Position numbers and translations under genes: made by a program. This document shows positions 1 through 11,025 of a stretch of 64,000 nucleotides of DNA, in pieces (positions within the stretch are counted from its first letter, which is position 1; the number at the start of each line of letters is the position of its first letter). The stretch covers positions 3,875,001 to 3,939,000 of the forward strand of contig NC_135549.1 in assembly GCF_964340395.1 (NCBI RefSeq), in the 5' to 3' direction. This stretch comes from Glandiceps talaboti. Taxonomy: Eukaryota > Hemichordata > Enteropneusta > Spengelidae. The notes beneath the pieces were generated by a model that saw nothing but the letters and a program-made list of their open reading frames with translations, was not told the DNA's origin and searched no databases.

Positions 1-783
1 AGAACGTCGTTTTATCAGTGGTGGACAATGAAAACTGGCTTTGAAGGTGCCGAAAACAGTATACTTCTTATCACTATCAAACTTACATACATTGATACAA
101 AAACAACACCGGGCCCCTCTGATGTAGGTTCATGCACAGTATTATTGCCTAGATTGCTGTTTTCTTAGGAAAATATCGTACGCTACAAATGTATCAATCT
201 CTATACTAGTAGAAATGTTTTCTCCTTACAGGTAGGAATATATATTCAACAGGTTGTTATATTTAGTCTGTAGACCTGGAAAACAACAATTTATATGAAA
301 TGTTACACGCCCCTATGGGTTCATGCACATACATGTACTTGTCTGTGGTTCACGGGACTCTTTTATCAGTTTGTCTGTGCCTGTGAAAGTTAGTCATGTT
401 GTAAGATAAAATTCGAGTGTAAGCTTATGTAATGCAACGCAATAGTCTGTCTGGTCCTAAAAATAAACTTTCAGTGTATAGATTATATGTTGAGTTTTGG
501 GCGAAAAATCGCCAACACACATGAAAACACAACAAAAAACATATACACGGCATTCAAGTCTGCAATGAATAATTACAAAAGACGTGACCGTGGAGTTTGT
601 AAAGGCTGTATTTTAGCAACTCCGCTTGTGTACGGTCCTTTCGAAATCTCTTGAACGGATTTTGAAATCTAAACGACAGAAGTCATCTGAGTATTTAAGG
701 AGAACCGGATCAATGCCACTCTAATAGAAAGGCAGCCGTCGTCTGTCGACTGTTGGTTCTGATAGCATATATACTCATGATAC

Positions 784-867
784 TAGTCGTGCTTGCAGAC
801 GGTGCACGCGTTTCAACACCGTGACGGAGAAGGAAGGGCCGACTTACTCCGTATGCAGGCAGGACTA
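784..867. mobile_element. Short MITE, TAGTCCTGC family, copy 1
   Basis: An 84-bp element with imperfect terminal inverted repeats. The left end reads TAGTCGTGCTTGCAGACGG; the right end, reverse-complemented, reads TAGTCCTGCCTGCATACGG. The same termini occur at 32808-32932 and 37301-37394. It has no coding capacity and is a non-autonomous DNA transposon by structure. Confidence 0.6.
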
Positions 868-1176
868 ACAGCCTAAACAGGATAATTGTTCATCACCGAA
901 AAGGGTGCTAAAACTTTTCGTTTGACCTTATCATTTTATGCAAGGAGGTCTATGTAATGAACGAGCCGACTACCAGTTTATTAATTAATGTGTTAATATT
1001 TTACTTTTTACAATTATTAATACAATTTTGGTGATAATTTACAATAAAGAGTGACTTTAATATTGAACCAAGGCTGGACGGACATCAAATATGATTTTCT
1101 CACTACTACTCCACACTTTATCATGTTTGTACCTTCAAACCAATCGGTGATCTGACACCAACATGTAGGTCATATT

Positions 1177-1346
1177 AATACAATACAATATAATACAATA
1201 CGATACGATACAATACAATACAATATGATACAATGCAGTGCAGTGCAATGCAATGCAATGCAATACAATACAATACAATACAACACAACACAACACAACA
1301 CAACACAACACAATACAATACAATACAATACAATACAATACAATAC
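1177..1346. repeat. (CAATA)n pentanucleotide microsatellite
   Basis: About 170 bp of CAATA units with a central block of CAATG/CAGTG and CAACA variants. Reading frames across it are repeat artefacts. Confidence 0.95.
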
Positions 1347-1523
1347 TACTAAACATCTACGTGCATGCCAAAGAATATTTTGCTATAATTAGAAAGTAGG
1401 CCATGGTGATTTACATTTCCTTTAATTATCCGTCTGAAGCAAGACTAGCCTACACCCCCTCTATCACTAGTACTGTGACTAGGCCAACTACCATTGCGAA
1501 CTTTACAGTTTAAGATACGGTAC

Positions 1524-1708
1524 CTCTGACCAATCTGACGCGTGTCATCGTATTGTATCGTCAAGTCTTCGTCGTCTTCATATATGATATTGAACTTAAC
1601 ATCTTCCGACTCAATAACATTGCGCAGTTCATTTTGTATACCAGGTACAATTTGTGTTAATGTGTCAATAGAAAAAAATATTTTATTAACACGTTGCTGG
1701 CCAGCCAT
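1524..1708 (-). CDS. HAD-like/PRTase paralogue A, first exon only (partial)
   Basis: The first coding exon of a gene that continues off the left edge. It starts at ATG 1708 (MAGQQRVNK) and ends at an AG|GTACCG donor. It has 61 codons plus 2 nt, exactly the length and phase of exon 1 of paralogue C (185 bp) and one codon longer than B (182 bp). The early strand IFFSIDTL aligns with VLVSFDAI in B and VIFSIGAL in C. I read this as a degenerate HAD motif I in which the usual first Asp is Ser. The PRTase half would lie outside the window. The gene is probably real because length, phase and sequence all match two complete paralogues; its downstream integrity is unknown. Confidence 0.6.
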
Positions 1709-4003
1709 CTTGAATATATAGAGCATTCCAAACTTCACAAACCACTGTATTTGTTATTTCGGGGGTGTAGTACATATGTGTGTCTTTTCGATTCAATTCT
1801 TGCATTTAAGCTTTTAGGCAAATTATACCATTATAAACAAGGCTGATCTTTGTATGAATGGCTCTGTATAAATTCTAGGTCCGACTGCCGCGGTAGGTGT
1901 CATTAAACCATGGTACAGTATTACACATCAAGACAGGTATGGACGAATCACCCTATATTGAAATGGTATGTCCGTCTCCCTTAGCCTACCTATAGACGCA
2001 GAGCTAGAGATGTGACGGACAAGAGCAAATTAAAAAAAATCACCAGATTTAAACTGAATGCCTCCCGTAAAGGTAAACCCTAAGATCATTGTTCCTACAC
2101 ACATTGTTTTAATGCATAATTCTCAACTACAGCTATCATAGTATCATACATGGTGTGTTCTTTTTTGAAAATTAATTATATGAAACCTTCAATACAATAC
2201 ATGTTTGCTTGATTGAACTTTACTGATGAATATCCTGTGACATGGTCGACAATTGGAAAGATGATGTTTCAATTAAGGTCGACCATTCAATACGATTTAT
2301 GGGCTTATTCCAACGTTTTATAATTTACGAAATATAAAATGACCCGATTACAAAGTACGAAGATTCCCTTGCCCTTTGCATTATTAGTATTTGGGTCAGT
2401 ACACAAGTTGTGCAAACAGGACCCCTTTGCTATAGTTGACCTTCACTAACTATGGTGTCCGATTAGGGGCCGGGCATTTTAAAAAAGATTTGAGGGGGTG
2501 TTTTGACGTTGAAAATGGGGTTTCTCAAACTGAACCCCTCCCCATCTCCGATGACCAAAGCCAAAGTGACCCCAATGATCCCCCCCCACACACACACACA
2601 TCAAGAGGTGTTTTTCAAAACACCCCCCCCATCGGTTAAAATGCCCGGCCCCTTCTTGGCAAATTACCCATGCAATTAGTCCATGATGCTCGTCATTCAT
2701 TTGCTGTATGTATTTCGTTTTAATACATCATACAGTTCTTTATGTCCTGTGTGAATGACTCGTTCTATTTGACAATGCCAGGTTCAACAGCTAAAGTTCA
2801 GTTAAGTTTTTTTTAATTTCCTTCATTATCTGGAGAACCACAATGACCAGCTGTGTAGAGCGAAAAACAGACATTCACGAAAAAAAGACAACGTAAAAAG
2901 AGAACGGTGAAAATCCAAGGCCATAACAATTCTGACCATTGCAATCAAAATTTTGTAATAATACATATATAAAAGTGGAACCGCTAGCGACGTTGATATA
3001 GTGCAAATAGTGGCACTCCAGGCTAGAGATGGCTTCAACTTCATGTAATGTATTGTAATTTATCTTAGTGAAATAGAAAGTTGGGGCCAAAATAAATTTA
3101 GCCGGTTGAGTTGGATGCTGTGATAAGCTGTTCCAAATAACGGTGCTAAGACTGCTTACAACTACTTTTGAAGGGATTTCATAAAGGTGAAGAAGTTATT
3201 TGAAAGGACTCATTACCCACCGTCGACTTTTCATTGTATATTTTACAATGTCCCAGAATAAGTAAACTACAAAGTGAAAGTGAGGTGATCAGTCTCCACA
3301 TCCAGTGTTGGTACGAATTATATTTGCATCTGTGATGATTGTTTATATCAGGTGCACCTTTTGACAGAAAAGTTAACGTAGAGTTTGGCCTTTCTTTACA
3401 GATTCATTCAGCCATGGCCCTAGCCTGCACAAAGTGAAAGTAAAGTGTTCTACTAGCTACAACATTACTCTTTTACGCATCGTATTTAAAAATTTGAATT
3501 ATATGCAAACTTCAAAGCCTATCACTCTTAGCGATCTAATGCAAGTAAACACCGTGACGTCAAAGAATTGAAACCCGAACGTTATCTGTTCCCGAAATAA
3601 AAGCCAATAATATCGTCAAGAACATCAATCCTCTTGCACCTTGTTTAGTTTAAATAGCGTTCTTTAGGCAGTAGTCAATGTGGCTGGAAAGATGACATCA
3701 CTCACATCACCATTCTTTTAGTATCTTTATATCTGACCCTGACTTTCACATTCTGAGTCAAAACTGAACAAAATAATTCAATTCCACACGTTACTAGTTA
3801 CACAGAAGTAAAGTACTTGAGGGAATGTGTCTTCTCGGATCACTTGTTCCACTCTTACAAAATGATGAAAAAAATCAAATGCATGCTTTCCGAGTGTGAC
3901 CATAAGCTTGCGCAAAACCATTATTACATGATCATTTAGAATATTGATGTTCTATGCATTTCTAGGCTTTACATGAAAATCAAATAACATCATGACACAG
4001 TCT
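1709..4003. other. Intergenic, 5' of paralogue A and 3' of paralogue B
   Basis: About 2.3 kb of AT-rich sequence. It should hold the promoter of A (right after 1708) and the 3' UTR of B (below 4004), neither of which can be delimited. The only structured element seen is the foldback element at 2466-2652. No other coding region was recognised on either strand. Confidence 0.5.
2466..2652. mobile_element. Foldback/MITE element, 187 bp
   Basis: Perfect 16-bp outer inverted repeats (GGGGCCGGGCATTTTA at 2466-2481, complement at 2637-2652). A second nested inverted pair follows (GGGGGTGTTTTGA near 2494-2506 and its complement near 2615-2629). The layout is that of a small foldback transposon; no coding capacity. 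Confidence 0.65.
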
Positions 4004-5258
4004 TTAAATGACTTTGGCAATATTGATAATTTCATTTCTGGCATACTCATCAAATACTGCCCAGCTATCCTCCTCACGGACATATTCACATTGATATCGA
4101 CCCGCTTCATACACATCGCCAGTGATTTTAAATGACAGCGATTTGTGTGTAGGCCAACTGTGTTCACTCTTGGTCCAAAACTTTCCTATTGCAAAGAGGA
4201 TCACCCTTTTCACGTCACAAGCCTTCAGCAGATTTCGTAAGGATTCAAACGTTGTGCCGAGAGTGATGTAATCATCAACAATACAGACTGTTTTATTTTT
4301 CAATTTCGATCTATATGCTGGGTTTACATTGATAGAATACAGATGGTCCTTGCATAGCTCCAATTGCTTTGAACATCTTCTTTCTCTTCCCATGAATTGG
4401 GATTTTTCCACTCGTGTATGCCTCACAAATAACTGCTGATCAGGTGGGGATCGTCTTAGTGCATGACACACACCCTGTATTACCGTCTCCAGAATCGGAT
4501 TCGGTCCTTGTGACGATGATGGGGCGTAAGTCCAAATGTCAACATCCTGGAAAGCTGGCCCATGAAGTATACCTGAAACAACATCACATGATGGAAGTGA
4601 CACTTCCGAACTTACCGAACACAAATTCTGTACTCCATGAATGTTAGAAATCGTCACCTTATTTGACCCAAATGAACTTTCACGATACAATCACAGACAA
4701 GTAACAAGTTACTTGTCTGTGATATATCCTTCTAGCTATTTGGTTTGCTTAGATCAAGTATTGTAATTTGTTTCCGAAATATACGATATTTCCGTAAACT
4801 CAATAACAAATTTTAGATATTTTGATTTGAGGATATAAACTCTGTGTATTTGGTGGTGTAGAGTACTGTGTAGAGTGCTGTGTAAACATAAATCTGTCCG
4901 AAGATTATGAATTATTAACAATTCAATGGTGCTGACCTGCTAGGATGTGCCAAAGTAGTGCCTTTTGGACTTCACGTCTACCGCAACCTTTTTTCAGATA
5001 TTCCTCAATTTCTTCAATCAGCGATTTTTCTCTTTCATTCATATCTGTAAAGTAGTAGTTCGCAGAACACAGGGCCAAGATGAGATCAGAAGAAGAAGCA
5101 CATCTGTAGGTGGAAACAGTAAGGTAAGAGTGAAAAGTTAAACATTACATACACTAGATAGACCACAGGACCGGGGACCCAGGAACCGTGTGACAAACAA
5201 AACAAACAAACAAACAAACAAACAAACAAACAAACAAACAAACAAACAAACAAACAAA

Positions 5259-5293
<35 letters not shown>

Positions 5294-5517
5294 ACTATGA
5301 AATAAATGACAAATGAACAAGCAAACGAACGACAAGTATAGGGACAAATAAAATAATTAAATAAACCAGCAAATAAACATACTCATGGGGGTATAGAAAA
5401 AAACCCACATATCTAGTATACCCCATGAGTATCTGTTTATTTGCTGGTTTATTTAATTATTTTATTTGTCCCTATACTTGTCGTTCGTTTGCTTGTTCAT
5501 GTCATTTATTTGTTAGT

Positions 5518-5560
<43 letters not shown>

Positions 5561-8500
5561 TTTGTTTGCTTGTTTTGTTTTGTTTGTCACACGGTTCCTG
5601 GGTCCCCTGTGGATAGACAGCTGTCCCCATTCAAAATATACAGCGCACAATGTTGATACCATTTGAATGTTTCCATAGTGACCCCACTCGTGTTCCCCTC
5701 AGATCAAAACATCTACCTCGCTACGCCATCCCTCCCAACCATTTACAGTTACCGTCCACTCATGTATGTACCGTGTTATTCTTTCAAAAAGATTTCCTTA
5801 CCGATAAAAGAAATGTCTTTGGATATCAAATATCTTCAAAAGTGTATATAATTCTCTCAGATTTGAAACTGGTATACTATTTTCTCTAACTTCAGTATCT
5901 ACTTCACCAACCCATTCTGGACGAATTATCAAACATGGCCTATGGTAACCAGCTATCTTAATGTCTTCTTTGTGCGTAATAAGTACAAGGACGGTTACTC
6001 CCTCTTCCACATCGTCTTGTCCAAAAGTCCCCCTCTTTATCGCTTTCGGAAATCTATCATTTCAAGAGAAAATATAACCAGATGTAAACAAAAAATGCCT
6101 TCTGTTCTCGATTGAACCTAAAACTAGCATATAATAGTAATGTAATTGCAAATTTGTGGAACGCTCGTTAAATACATGGACGATTACGCAAAATAGCATT
6201 GATGCAATTTCATTACGTTATGTATTTGATTTATTCGCTGAAATTCTAAATAACATCCCGCATGACACATCACCTAATTGGTAATTATTATTAATAATGC
6301 AAAGCAGTCATGTATTATTCAAGTAAGTTATGAATCATATCTATGGTCGGGTTAGGGGTCGGTATTCGGCGAATCGAAACGAAACGAGGCTTATGGTATT
6401 CAGCGACACACTATATACATTCAAAGTCTCGCTCGTATGTTATGGTTTACCAGTTTACCTCCCTGATAATTTTTTTCCTTCCAATTTCTCTCTCCTTCTA
6501 CTGGCCTTTGTTGTAAAAACACCTACTTTTACAAAAGTGCTTGCATTACTTGCTTTTCTATTATGAGCCAATGATGTCATAATATCTTTTATGTGATTGG
6601 CTGCAAGACAACGATGAAATCGTCGTGTTGTTATGATAATTAATCTAAAATGAGATGGTCAGCGAAATGTTAACTTATTGTAATAACCAAAGCCAACAAT
6701 ACTACTTTGACACTCAGCTGGTCACAATATGTCAATGCCTAGTTTTCTCGGCATTCAACCCGTCAGAGCCAGGGTTAAAACTATTACTCGAGTCGCTCAA
6801 TTTTAGAAGTGAATGTAATATGTTTTTAGACAAGGGGACGAAATTGCCGAAATAACAGATATTGAAATATTGGTCTGTGACAATTGTCTTGAAAACCATA
6901 AGAACCCCCCCCCCCCCTTCCAGCTCTCAAATTTTTACTAAACCCTGCCAATCGTGTTTTGATTAGATTAGATCAGATATACTTTATTGTCAATAAAAAC
7001 ATGAAAATTCGTCTTGGCACAAACGTAATAAAAGACAAGATACGCGTACAGATCACAATCACCAAATGCAGAAGTGATCATGTAGTGGGTGGGAATAGTC
7101 TCTTGCAATGGTTGAACCTTTCCTATGGAGTTCTAAATTATACTGACAGGTCAACAAGGTCTTTTCTGTTTATTACCTATGATCCTGATTGAGATATTTA
7201 CTATTCTTGCAAGCCTCGATTTGTTTTTAACTGACAGATGCCCGAACCATGATACAATATGCTTTTTTTGTAACTACGGTAGACAAATTCTAGAATGTGA
7301 GGGCCTACATTACAGTTTCTGGGTTTCGTAAGAGTTGCTGTGCCTTCTTGATTATGCAATCAACATTTTTTTAAAAATTCAGTTTCTCATCCACATGGGT
7401 ACCTAAATACTTGAATGATGTCACTACCTTCACCTCTTCATTGTGTTTTATATCTTTTTTATTGCCTTTTTGTCGTAGCATTGTAAGGCCCTTTGAGATG
7501 TTTTTATATGGAAAGCGTTAACTTTTGAAGAAATAAATATTATTATTATTATTATCTATATTGACAGGATCATGTTGATGTGGTCCTCTACGACAATCGA
7601 TTATTAGTTCTTTTGTTTTTATTTCGCATTCAACGTTAAGAAACTATTTTTCAAAGTAGTTCAAATGTCCCTGATACTATTTGCGTCTACTGTGTTCTTT
7701 TGTTTTGAATTTCAAACTACCAACGCCGGTATATTCCTAAGTAGTAAGTATTATTATGCAAATTAGTGAAATATATACTACTACAACTTTATGTGAAAGG
7801 CGCTTTGTTATGATTAATGTATGCGCCAAATCATTGCCTTCTGAAGATATTGGCAATGTTTACGCAAATGATTCATTAATATGTATATTGCAAAAAAGTT
7901 ATCTAGAAAACCATAAGTAATCCAACCCCCAACCCCCAGCTCTCAAAATATTACTAAACCAGGTCAATCGTGTTTTAAAAGTAGTTTAAATGTTCCTGAT
8001 ACTATTTGCGTTTACTATATTCTTTTGTTTTGAAATTCCAAGCTACCAATTCAACGACCAAAATATTTACATAAATTTCCATAAGGAATATATGTTCGTT
8101 TCATTTTTCAGTCGCTTTTTGCAGACATATACTGGCAGCCAGCCATAGGCAGTCAGACATATACCTACCTACCTACCTAGATCTACATACACAGACACAC
8201 ACACACACATACATACATACATACATACATACATACACACACCTACATACATACATACATACATACATACATACATACATACATACATACATACATACAT
8301 ACATACATACATACATACATACATACATACATACATACATACATACATACATACATACACTACCGACAGAAAGTATTGTCGCACCGTGTTGACATCATAA
8401 TATACATGGGTAAACATATTCACTGATGTATATAAGCACGGGATGAATGCATTTTGAATAAAGTTTGACACCTTTAACCCAATGTGTATCATTTTTCTTT

Positions 8501-9347
8501 TGACAATACTGTATCATTCGATACTATTTGAGCGTCATTTCGAAGGCAGGTAAATATGACATTCCTCTATTTTTTGCATATCATTTGCATGCATTATCGC
8601 CTGATATGCTCATTTAAATACTTGATTGACAGGCTTATTTCAGCGTTTCGGCGCACTTTTCAAAAATTTACATGTAAGGTATTTATTTACATTGGATGAC
8701 CTCAGTAAGTGTCAGCCAGCTGATTATTGTTTACATTAATGACAGAAAGATGCCGAAAGGAAACGACTTTCAAAAGGGACAAATTCTAACATTACATGAA
8801 GGAGGATATAGCAACAGAGAAGTTGAAATGAAAATCGATTTGCAAATGAAAGTGAAAACGAATTTGAAATGAAAATCGATTTACAAATGAAAATGGGAGT
8901 GAAAACGAATTTGAAATGAAAATAAATTTGCAAATGAAAGTGAAAACGAATTTGAAATGAAAATAGATTTGCAAATGAAAGTGAAAACGAATTTGAAATG
9001 AAAATGAATTTGAAATGAAAATCGATTTGCAACTGAAAATGGAAGTGAAAACGAATTTGAAATGAAACGCAATTTGCAATGAAATTGAAAACGAATTTGA
9101 AATGAAAATCGATGTATTTCATCACGAGTTATTTAAAAAAAAATCTAGCCTACGTACGTACGTACCTATGACGAAACGAATGTCGGTCACTGTACAATGT
9201 TTCCATGTCATCTACTTTGTCAGAATATATGACATTAATATCCAGTTTTCCAAAATCAATTACTACTCGTCGCATTTCACTGGTATTCTGTGCAATCGCA
9301 TCAAAAGAAACTAAAACTTTCAGTTGTCGGTCAGCATATGCTGCCAT
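4004..9347 (-). CDS. HAD-like + phosphoribosyltransferase protein, paralogue B
   Basis: Complete four-exon model on the minus strand: 9166-9347, 5802-6053, 4937-5103, 4004-4572; 389 aa. All introns are GT-AG, with phases 2, 2 and 1, identical to paralogue C. ATG 9347 (MAAYADRQ) was chosen because it matches the starts of A and C; an in-frame ATG at 9419 is possible. Exons 1-2 encode a short HAD-like region: VLVSFDAI near the start, and LITHKEDIKIAG in the place of the acidic HAD motif IV. Exons 3-4 encode a ComF-like PRTase with the PRPP loop CIVDDYITLGTTFESL (Asp300-Asp301), preceded by INVNP, a segment common in this family. Likely a cytosolic enzyme acting on a nucleotide or nucleobase; substrate unknown. 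Upstream and divergent is the SLOG gene at 9930. PRTase assignment is firm; the HAD assignment is inference. Confidence 0.75.
5163..5613. mobile_element. Large foldback (hairpin) element in intron 2 of B
   Basis: Two arms of over 200 bp (about 5163-5395 and 5417-5613) are near-perfect reverse complements around a loop of about 20 bases. Each arm contains an (AAAC)n/(AAAT)n tract and the unique flank ACCCAGGAACCGTGTGACAA. Reading frames inside are by-products of the tetranucleotide repeats. The element starts about 60 bp from the exon 3 acceptor of paralogue B. Confidence 0.8.
6889..8055. repeat. Direct repeat unit, one copy split by a LINE insertion
   Basis: A roughly 150-bp unit is continuous at about 7908-8055. 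It contains CCAGCTCTCAAA..TTACTAAACC, CAATCGTGTTTT and CCTGATACTATTTGCG. A second copy is split: its left part lies at about 6889-6958 and its right part at about 7650-7725. The break falls just after CAATCGTGTTTT, where LINE-derived sequence begins. Confidence 0.65.
6960..7560 (-). mobile_element. Decayed LINE fragment (reverse transcriptase C-terminal region)
   Basis: On the minus strand, around 7445-7365, the frame reads VVTSFKYLGTHVDEKLNF, the signature just after the RT core in LINEs of the CR1/L2/Rex type. It is followed by IIKKAQQ, and stops then interrupt the frame. The minus-strand 3' end has ACAATAAAGTATATCTGATC and a GATTA-type tail at 6960. The other end (7534-7558) carries AAATAAATATTATTATT, a plus-strand LINE/SINE-type tail, so two fragments may be nested. 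Inactive; inside intron 1 of paralogue B. Confidence 0.65.
8163..8357. repeat. (CATA)n tetranucleotide microsatellite
   Basis: About 195 bp of CATA/CACA units in intron 1 of paralogue B. It creates a spurious 107-codon minus-strand frame of CMYV repeats. Confidence 0.97.
8815..9110. repeat. Minisatellite of about 40-bp units near exon 1 of B
   Basis: Seven or so imperfect units built from GAAATGAAAATCGATTTGC and AAATGAAAGTGAAAACGAAT. The array ends about 55 bp from the exon 1 donor of paralogue B. All frames across it are repeats with no independent support as genes. Confidence 0.85.
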
Positions 9348-9929
9348 GTTAGATTCGCCTGTTGTGGTTGATTTCGCGCGTGGCCAGCTAGCCTGGGTGA
9401 TGCACCCCGCATCCCACAATCGAATGGAGGGGGGGGGGTGTTACAATACATATTCTTCTCGCCCGTTTGAAAGTGGTGGAGACAAAACGTAACCAACAAC
9501 TATTTACATGGTCTAGTCACGTGTAAAAGAAAAAGAGACAGATGTTGTGAACAAAATATCTGGAAGATAGTGCGACGGGTCTTATAGTATATGTTATTCG
9601 GAGCCATTCAGCACACAGAAGTAATGTGGATGCGGCTAGTACTAGTACTACTACCCTATGTTGAAATAGTATGTTCCATGTATACCCCAGAAAGATATCA
9701 ATACTTGTTTACTCTGACCGAATTACATGTAATACTAATAGTAATAGTATATATGATTGCATATTTATGTGGGTACGTACGTCATACACCAAAATACAGC
9801 CTGTTAAAACGTGATTGTAGTGATTAGTCACACATTTTCATTGAGTATCATTTTGATGAGTTTGTCATCGGATGGATAGAGGTTAATAATTCTATTTTAT
9901 ATATTCTAGATCTAAGTACACTGTACAGT
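9348..9929. promoter_or_regulatory. Shared upstream region of paralogue B and the SLOG gene
   Basis: The 582 bp between the two divergent start codons must hold both promoters unless an untranslated exon lies elsewhere. Visible: GTCACGTG at 9516-9523 (a bHLH-type E-box palindrome), and CTAGTACTAGTACTACTA near 9638. No clear TATA box could be assigned. A splice-acceptor-like TACAG just before ATG 9930 leaves room for an upstream noncoding exon of the SLOG gene. Confidence 0.45.
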
Positions 9930-10673
9930 ATGCCAAAGATCAAGACAAGGGGAAAATTCGTGTCGGAGAGAGGCAAATGTAGATCAAGGGCAGGACCTTA
10001 TTCGACGAAGTCAAAATCGAAACTCGAATTGGACAACACTGTTGAACTTGAAGGGAAGAGGACGACAAAACAAGGCGAACGAGGCAAATATGTCAATCAC
10101 ACTGGCGGGGCAAAGGGTAGTGACCTTTACTGGCAGAAAATGGCGACGAAGTACAATATTGTGTCTAAAGTGTATTCATTTGAAAAACACGGCGGAAAGA
10201 ATACAGCCAGGGTCGTTCTCAGTCAAAATAACTTGAATTTAGCAGATGACAAATTGAAAGCAGCTAATAAAACTCTGAAACGAAATTTTCCAACCAGGAA
10301 TAAATTCAGTGACAATTTATTACGGAGGAACTGGTACCAAGTTAAAGATACAGATGCAGTCTTCGCCATCGGTATAATTGCTGAGGATAAAAAGACATGC
10401 GATGGAGGGACTGGCTGGACGATTCAAATGGCCATCGATAATAATATTCCTGTATATGTCTATGATTGCATAAAGGACAGGCAGACAAAGCGAACTCGAG
10501 GTTCGTTGAAGTGGTATTTCTTTGACAGGAATCTAGAGGAATTCATCGATATTCAAACTGGGTCGCCAACTCTGACATACAACTTCACTGGTATTGGAAC
10601 GAGGTCGTTGCCGAACGAAGGCAAGACAGCTATAGGCGAGGTGTTTGTAAAAACCTTCGGAAAAACTACCTGA
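9930..10673 (+). CDS. SLOG-family Rossmann-fold protein (bacterial/phage type), intronless
   Basis: Single uninterrupted frame of 247 aa. After a basic, Lys/Arg-rich N-terminal tail (about residues 1-52) comes a compact SLOG domain. Visible landmarks are TGGAKGSD (58-65, the nucleotide-binding glycine loop), DTDAVFAIG (140-148), GGTGWTIQMAID (159-170), IPVYVYDC (173-180) and FTGIGTRSLP (219-228). In bacterial and phage homologues the GGTGW and GIGTR motifs line a pocket thought to bind nucleotides or nucleotide-derived ligands. No signal peptide or membrane segment, so probably cytosolic or nuclear. It is divergent from paralogue B and downstream of C, so it sits inside the HAD/PRTase cluster. 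A polyadenylation signal (10777-10782) follows. The missing introns and bacterial-type motifs suggest horizontal acquisition; ligand and function are unknown. Confidence 0.8.
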   Translation: MPKIKTRGKFVSERGKCRSRAGPYSTKSKSKLELDNTVELEGKRTTKQGERGKYVNHTGGAKGSDLYWQKMATKYNIVSKVYSFEKHGGKNTARVVLSQNNLNLADDKLKAANKTLKRNFPTRNKFSDNLLRRNWYQVKDTDAVFAIGIIAEDKKTCDGGTGWTIQMAIDNNIPVYVYDCIKDRQTKRTRGSLKWYFFDRNLEEFIDIQTGSPTLTYNFTGIGTRSLPNEGKTAIGEVFVKTFGKTT

Positions 10674-10776
10674 AGTACCGAAGTTATTAACTTCAGTGCC
10701 CTGATCAATGGCATAATTTAATGATTATTATAATTTATATTAATTGTAGTGAATTTTTATACGATTTTGTTGCTTT

Positions 10777-10782
10777 AATAAA
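10777..10782 (+). promoter_or_regulatory. AATAAA polyadenylation signal of the SLOG gene
   Basis: Canonical hexamer about 105 nt after the TGA stop, implying a short 3' UTR. Confidence 0.6.
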
Positions 10783-11025
10783 GCAAACAATTTCATCACG
10801 TTTTGATTTTTGACATTTGTCTCCATGGCAGTGTATGTATGATGCAGTAATTAAAACATGAAATAATGTTATTGTCTGCCTTGCATGACAGACCTTTTTT
10901 AAGCTCCGCTGTCAGCTACACCTGAATTTTGTGGATTCTCTGTCGTCGTCTGTTGTCTGTCAACTTGATTTATTTCATCTTCTTCTCTGAAAGTGGCTTT
11001 CGGATTGTTTTCGCCTGGAACCCAT

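Larger units (their letters stand above)
1..1523 (-). other. Intron 1 of paralogue A, left end of window
   Basis: This stretch lies downstream of the only visible exon of paralogue A on the minus strand. It should be its first intron; in B and C that intron is 3.1 and 1.8 kb. No second exon was recognised. It holds a short MITE (784-867) and a pentanucleotide microsatellite (1177-1346). Confidence 0.5.

Noticed and set aside
5138-5656. Cys/Leu/Phe-rich frames in the intron of paralogue B
   Set aside because: By-products of (AAAC)n/(AAAT)n in the foldback element.
8736-9125. 129-codon Phe/Ser-rich minus-strand frame overlapping paralogue B intron 1
   Set aside because: Translation of the 40-bp minisatellite, open in three frames at once.
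9348-9419. Upstream in-frame ATG for paralogue B (MWDAGC...)
   Set aside because: A and C start within a few residues of the homologous strand; ATG 9347 matches them better.
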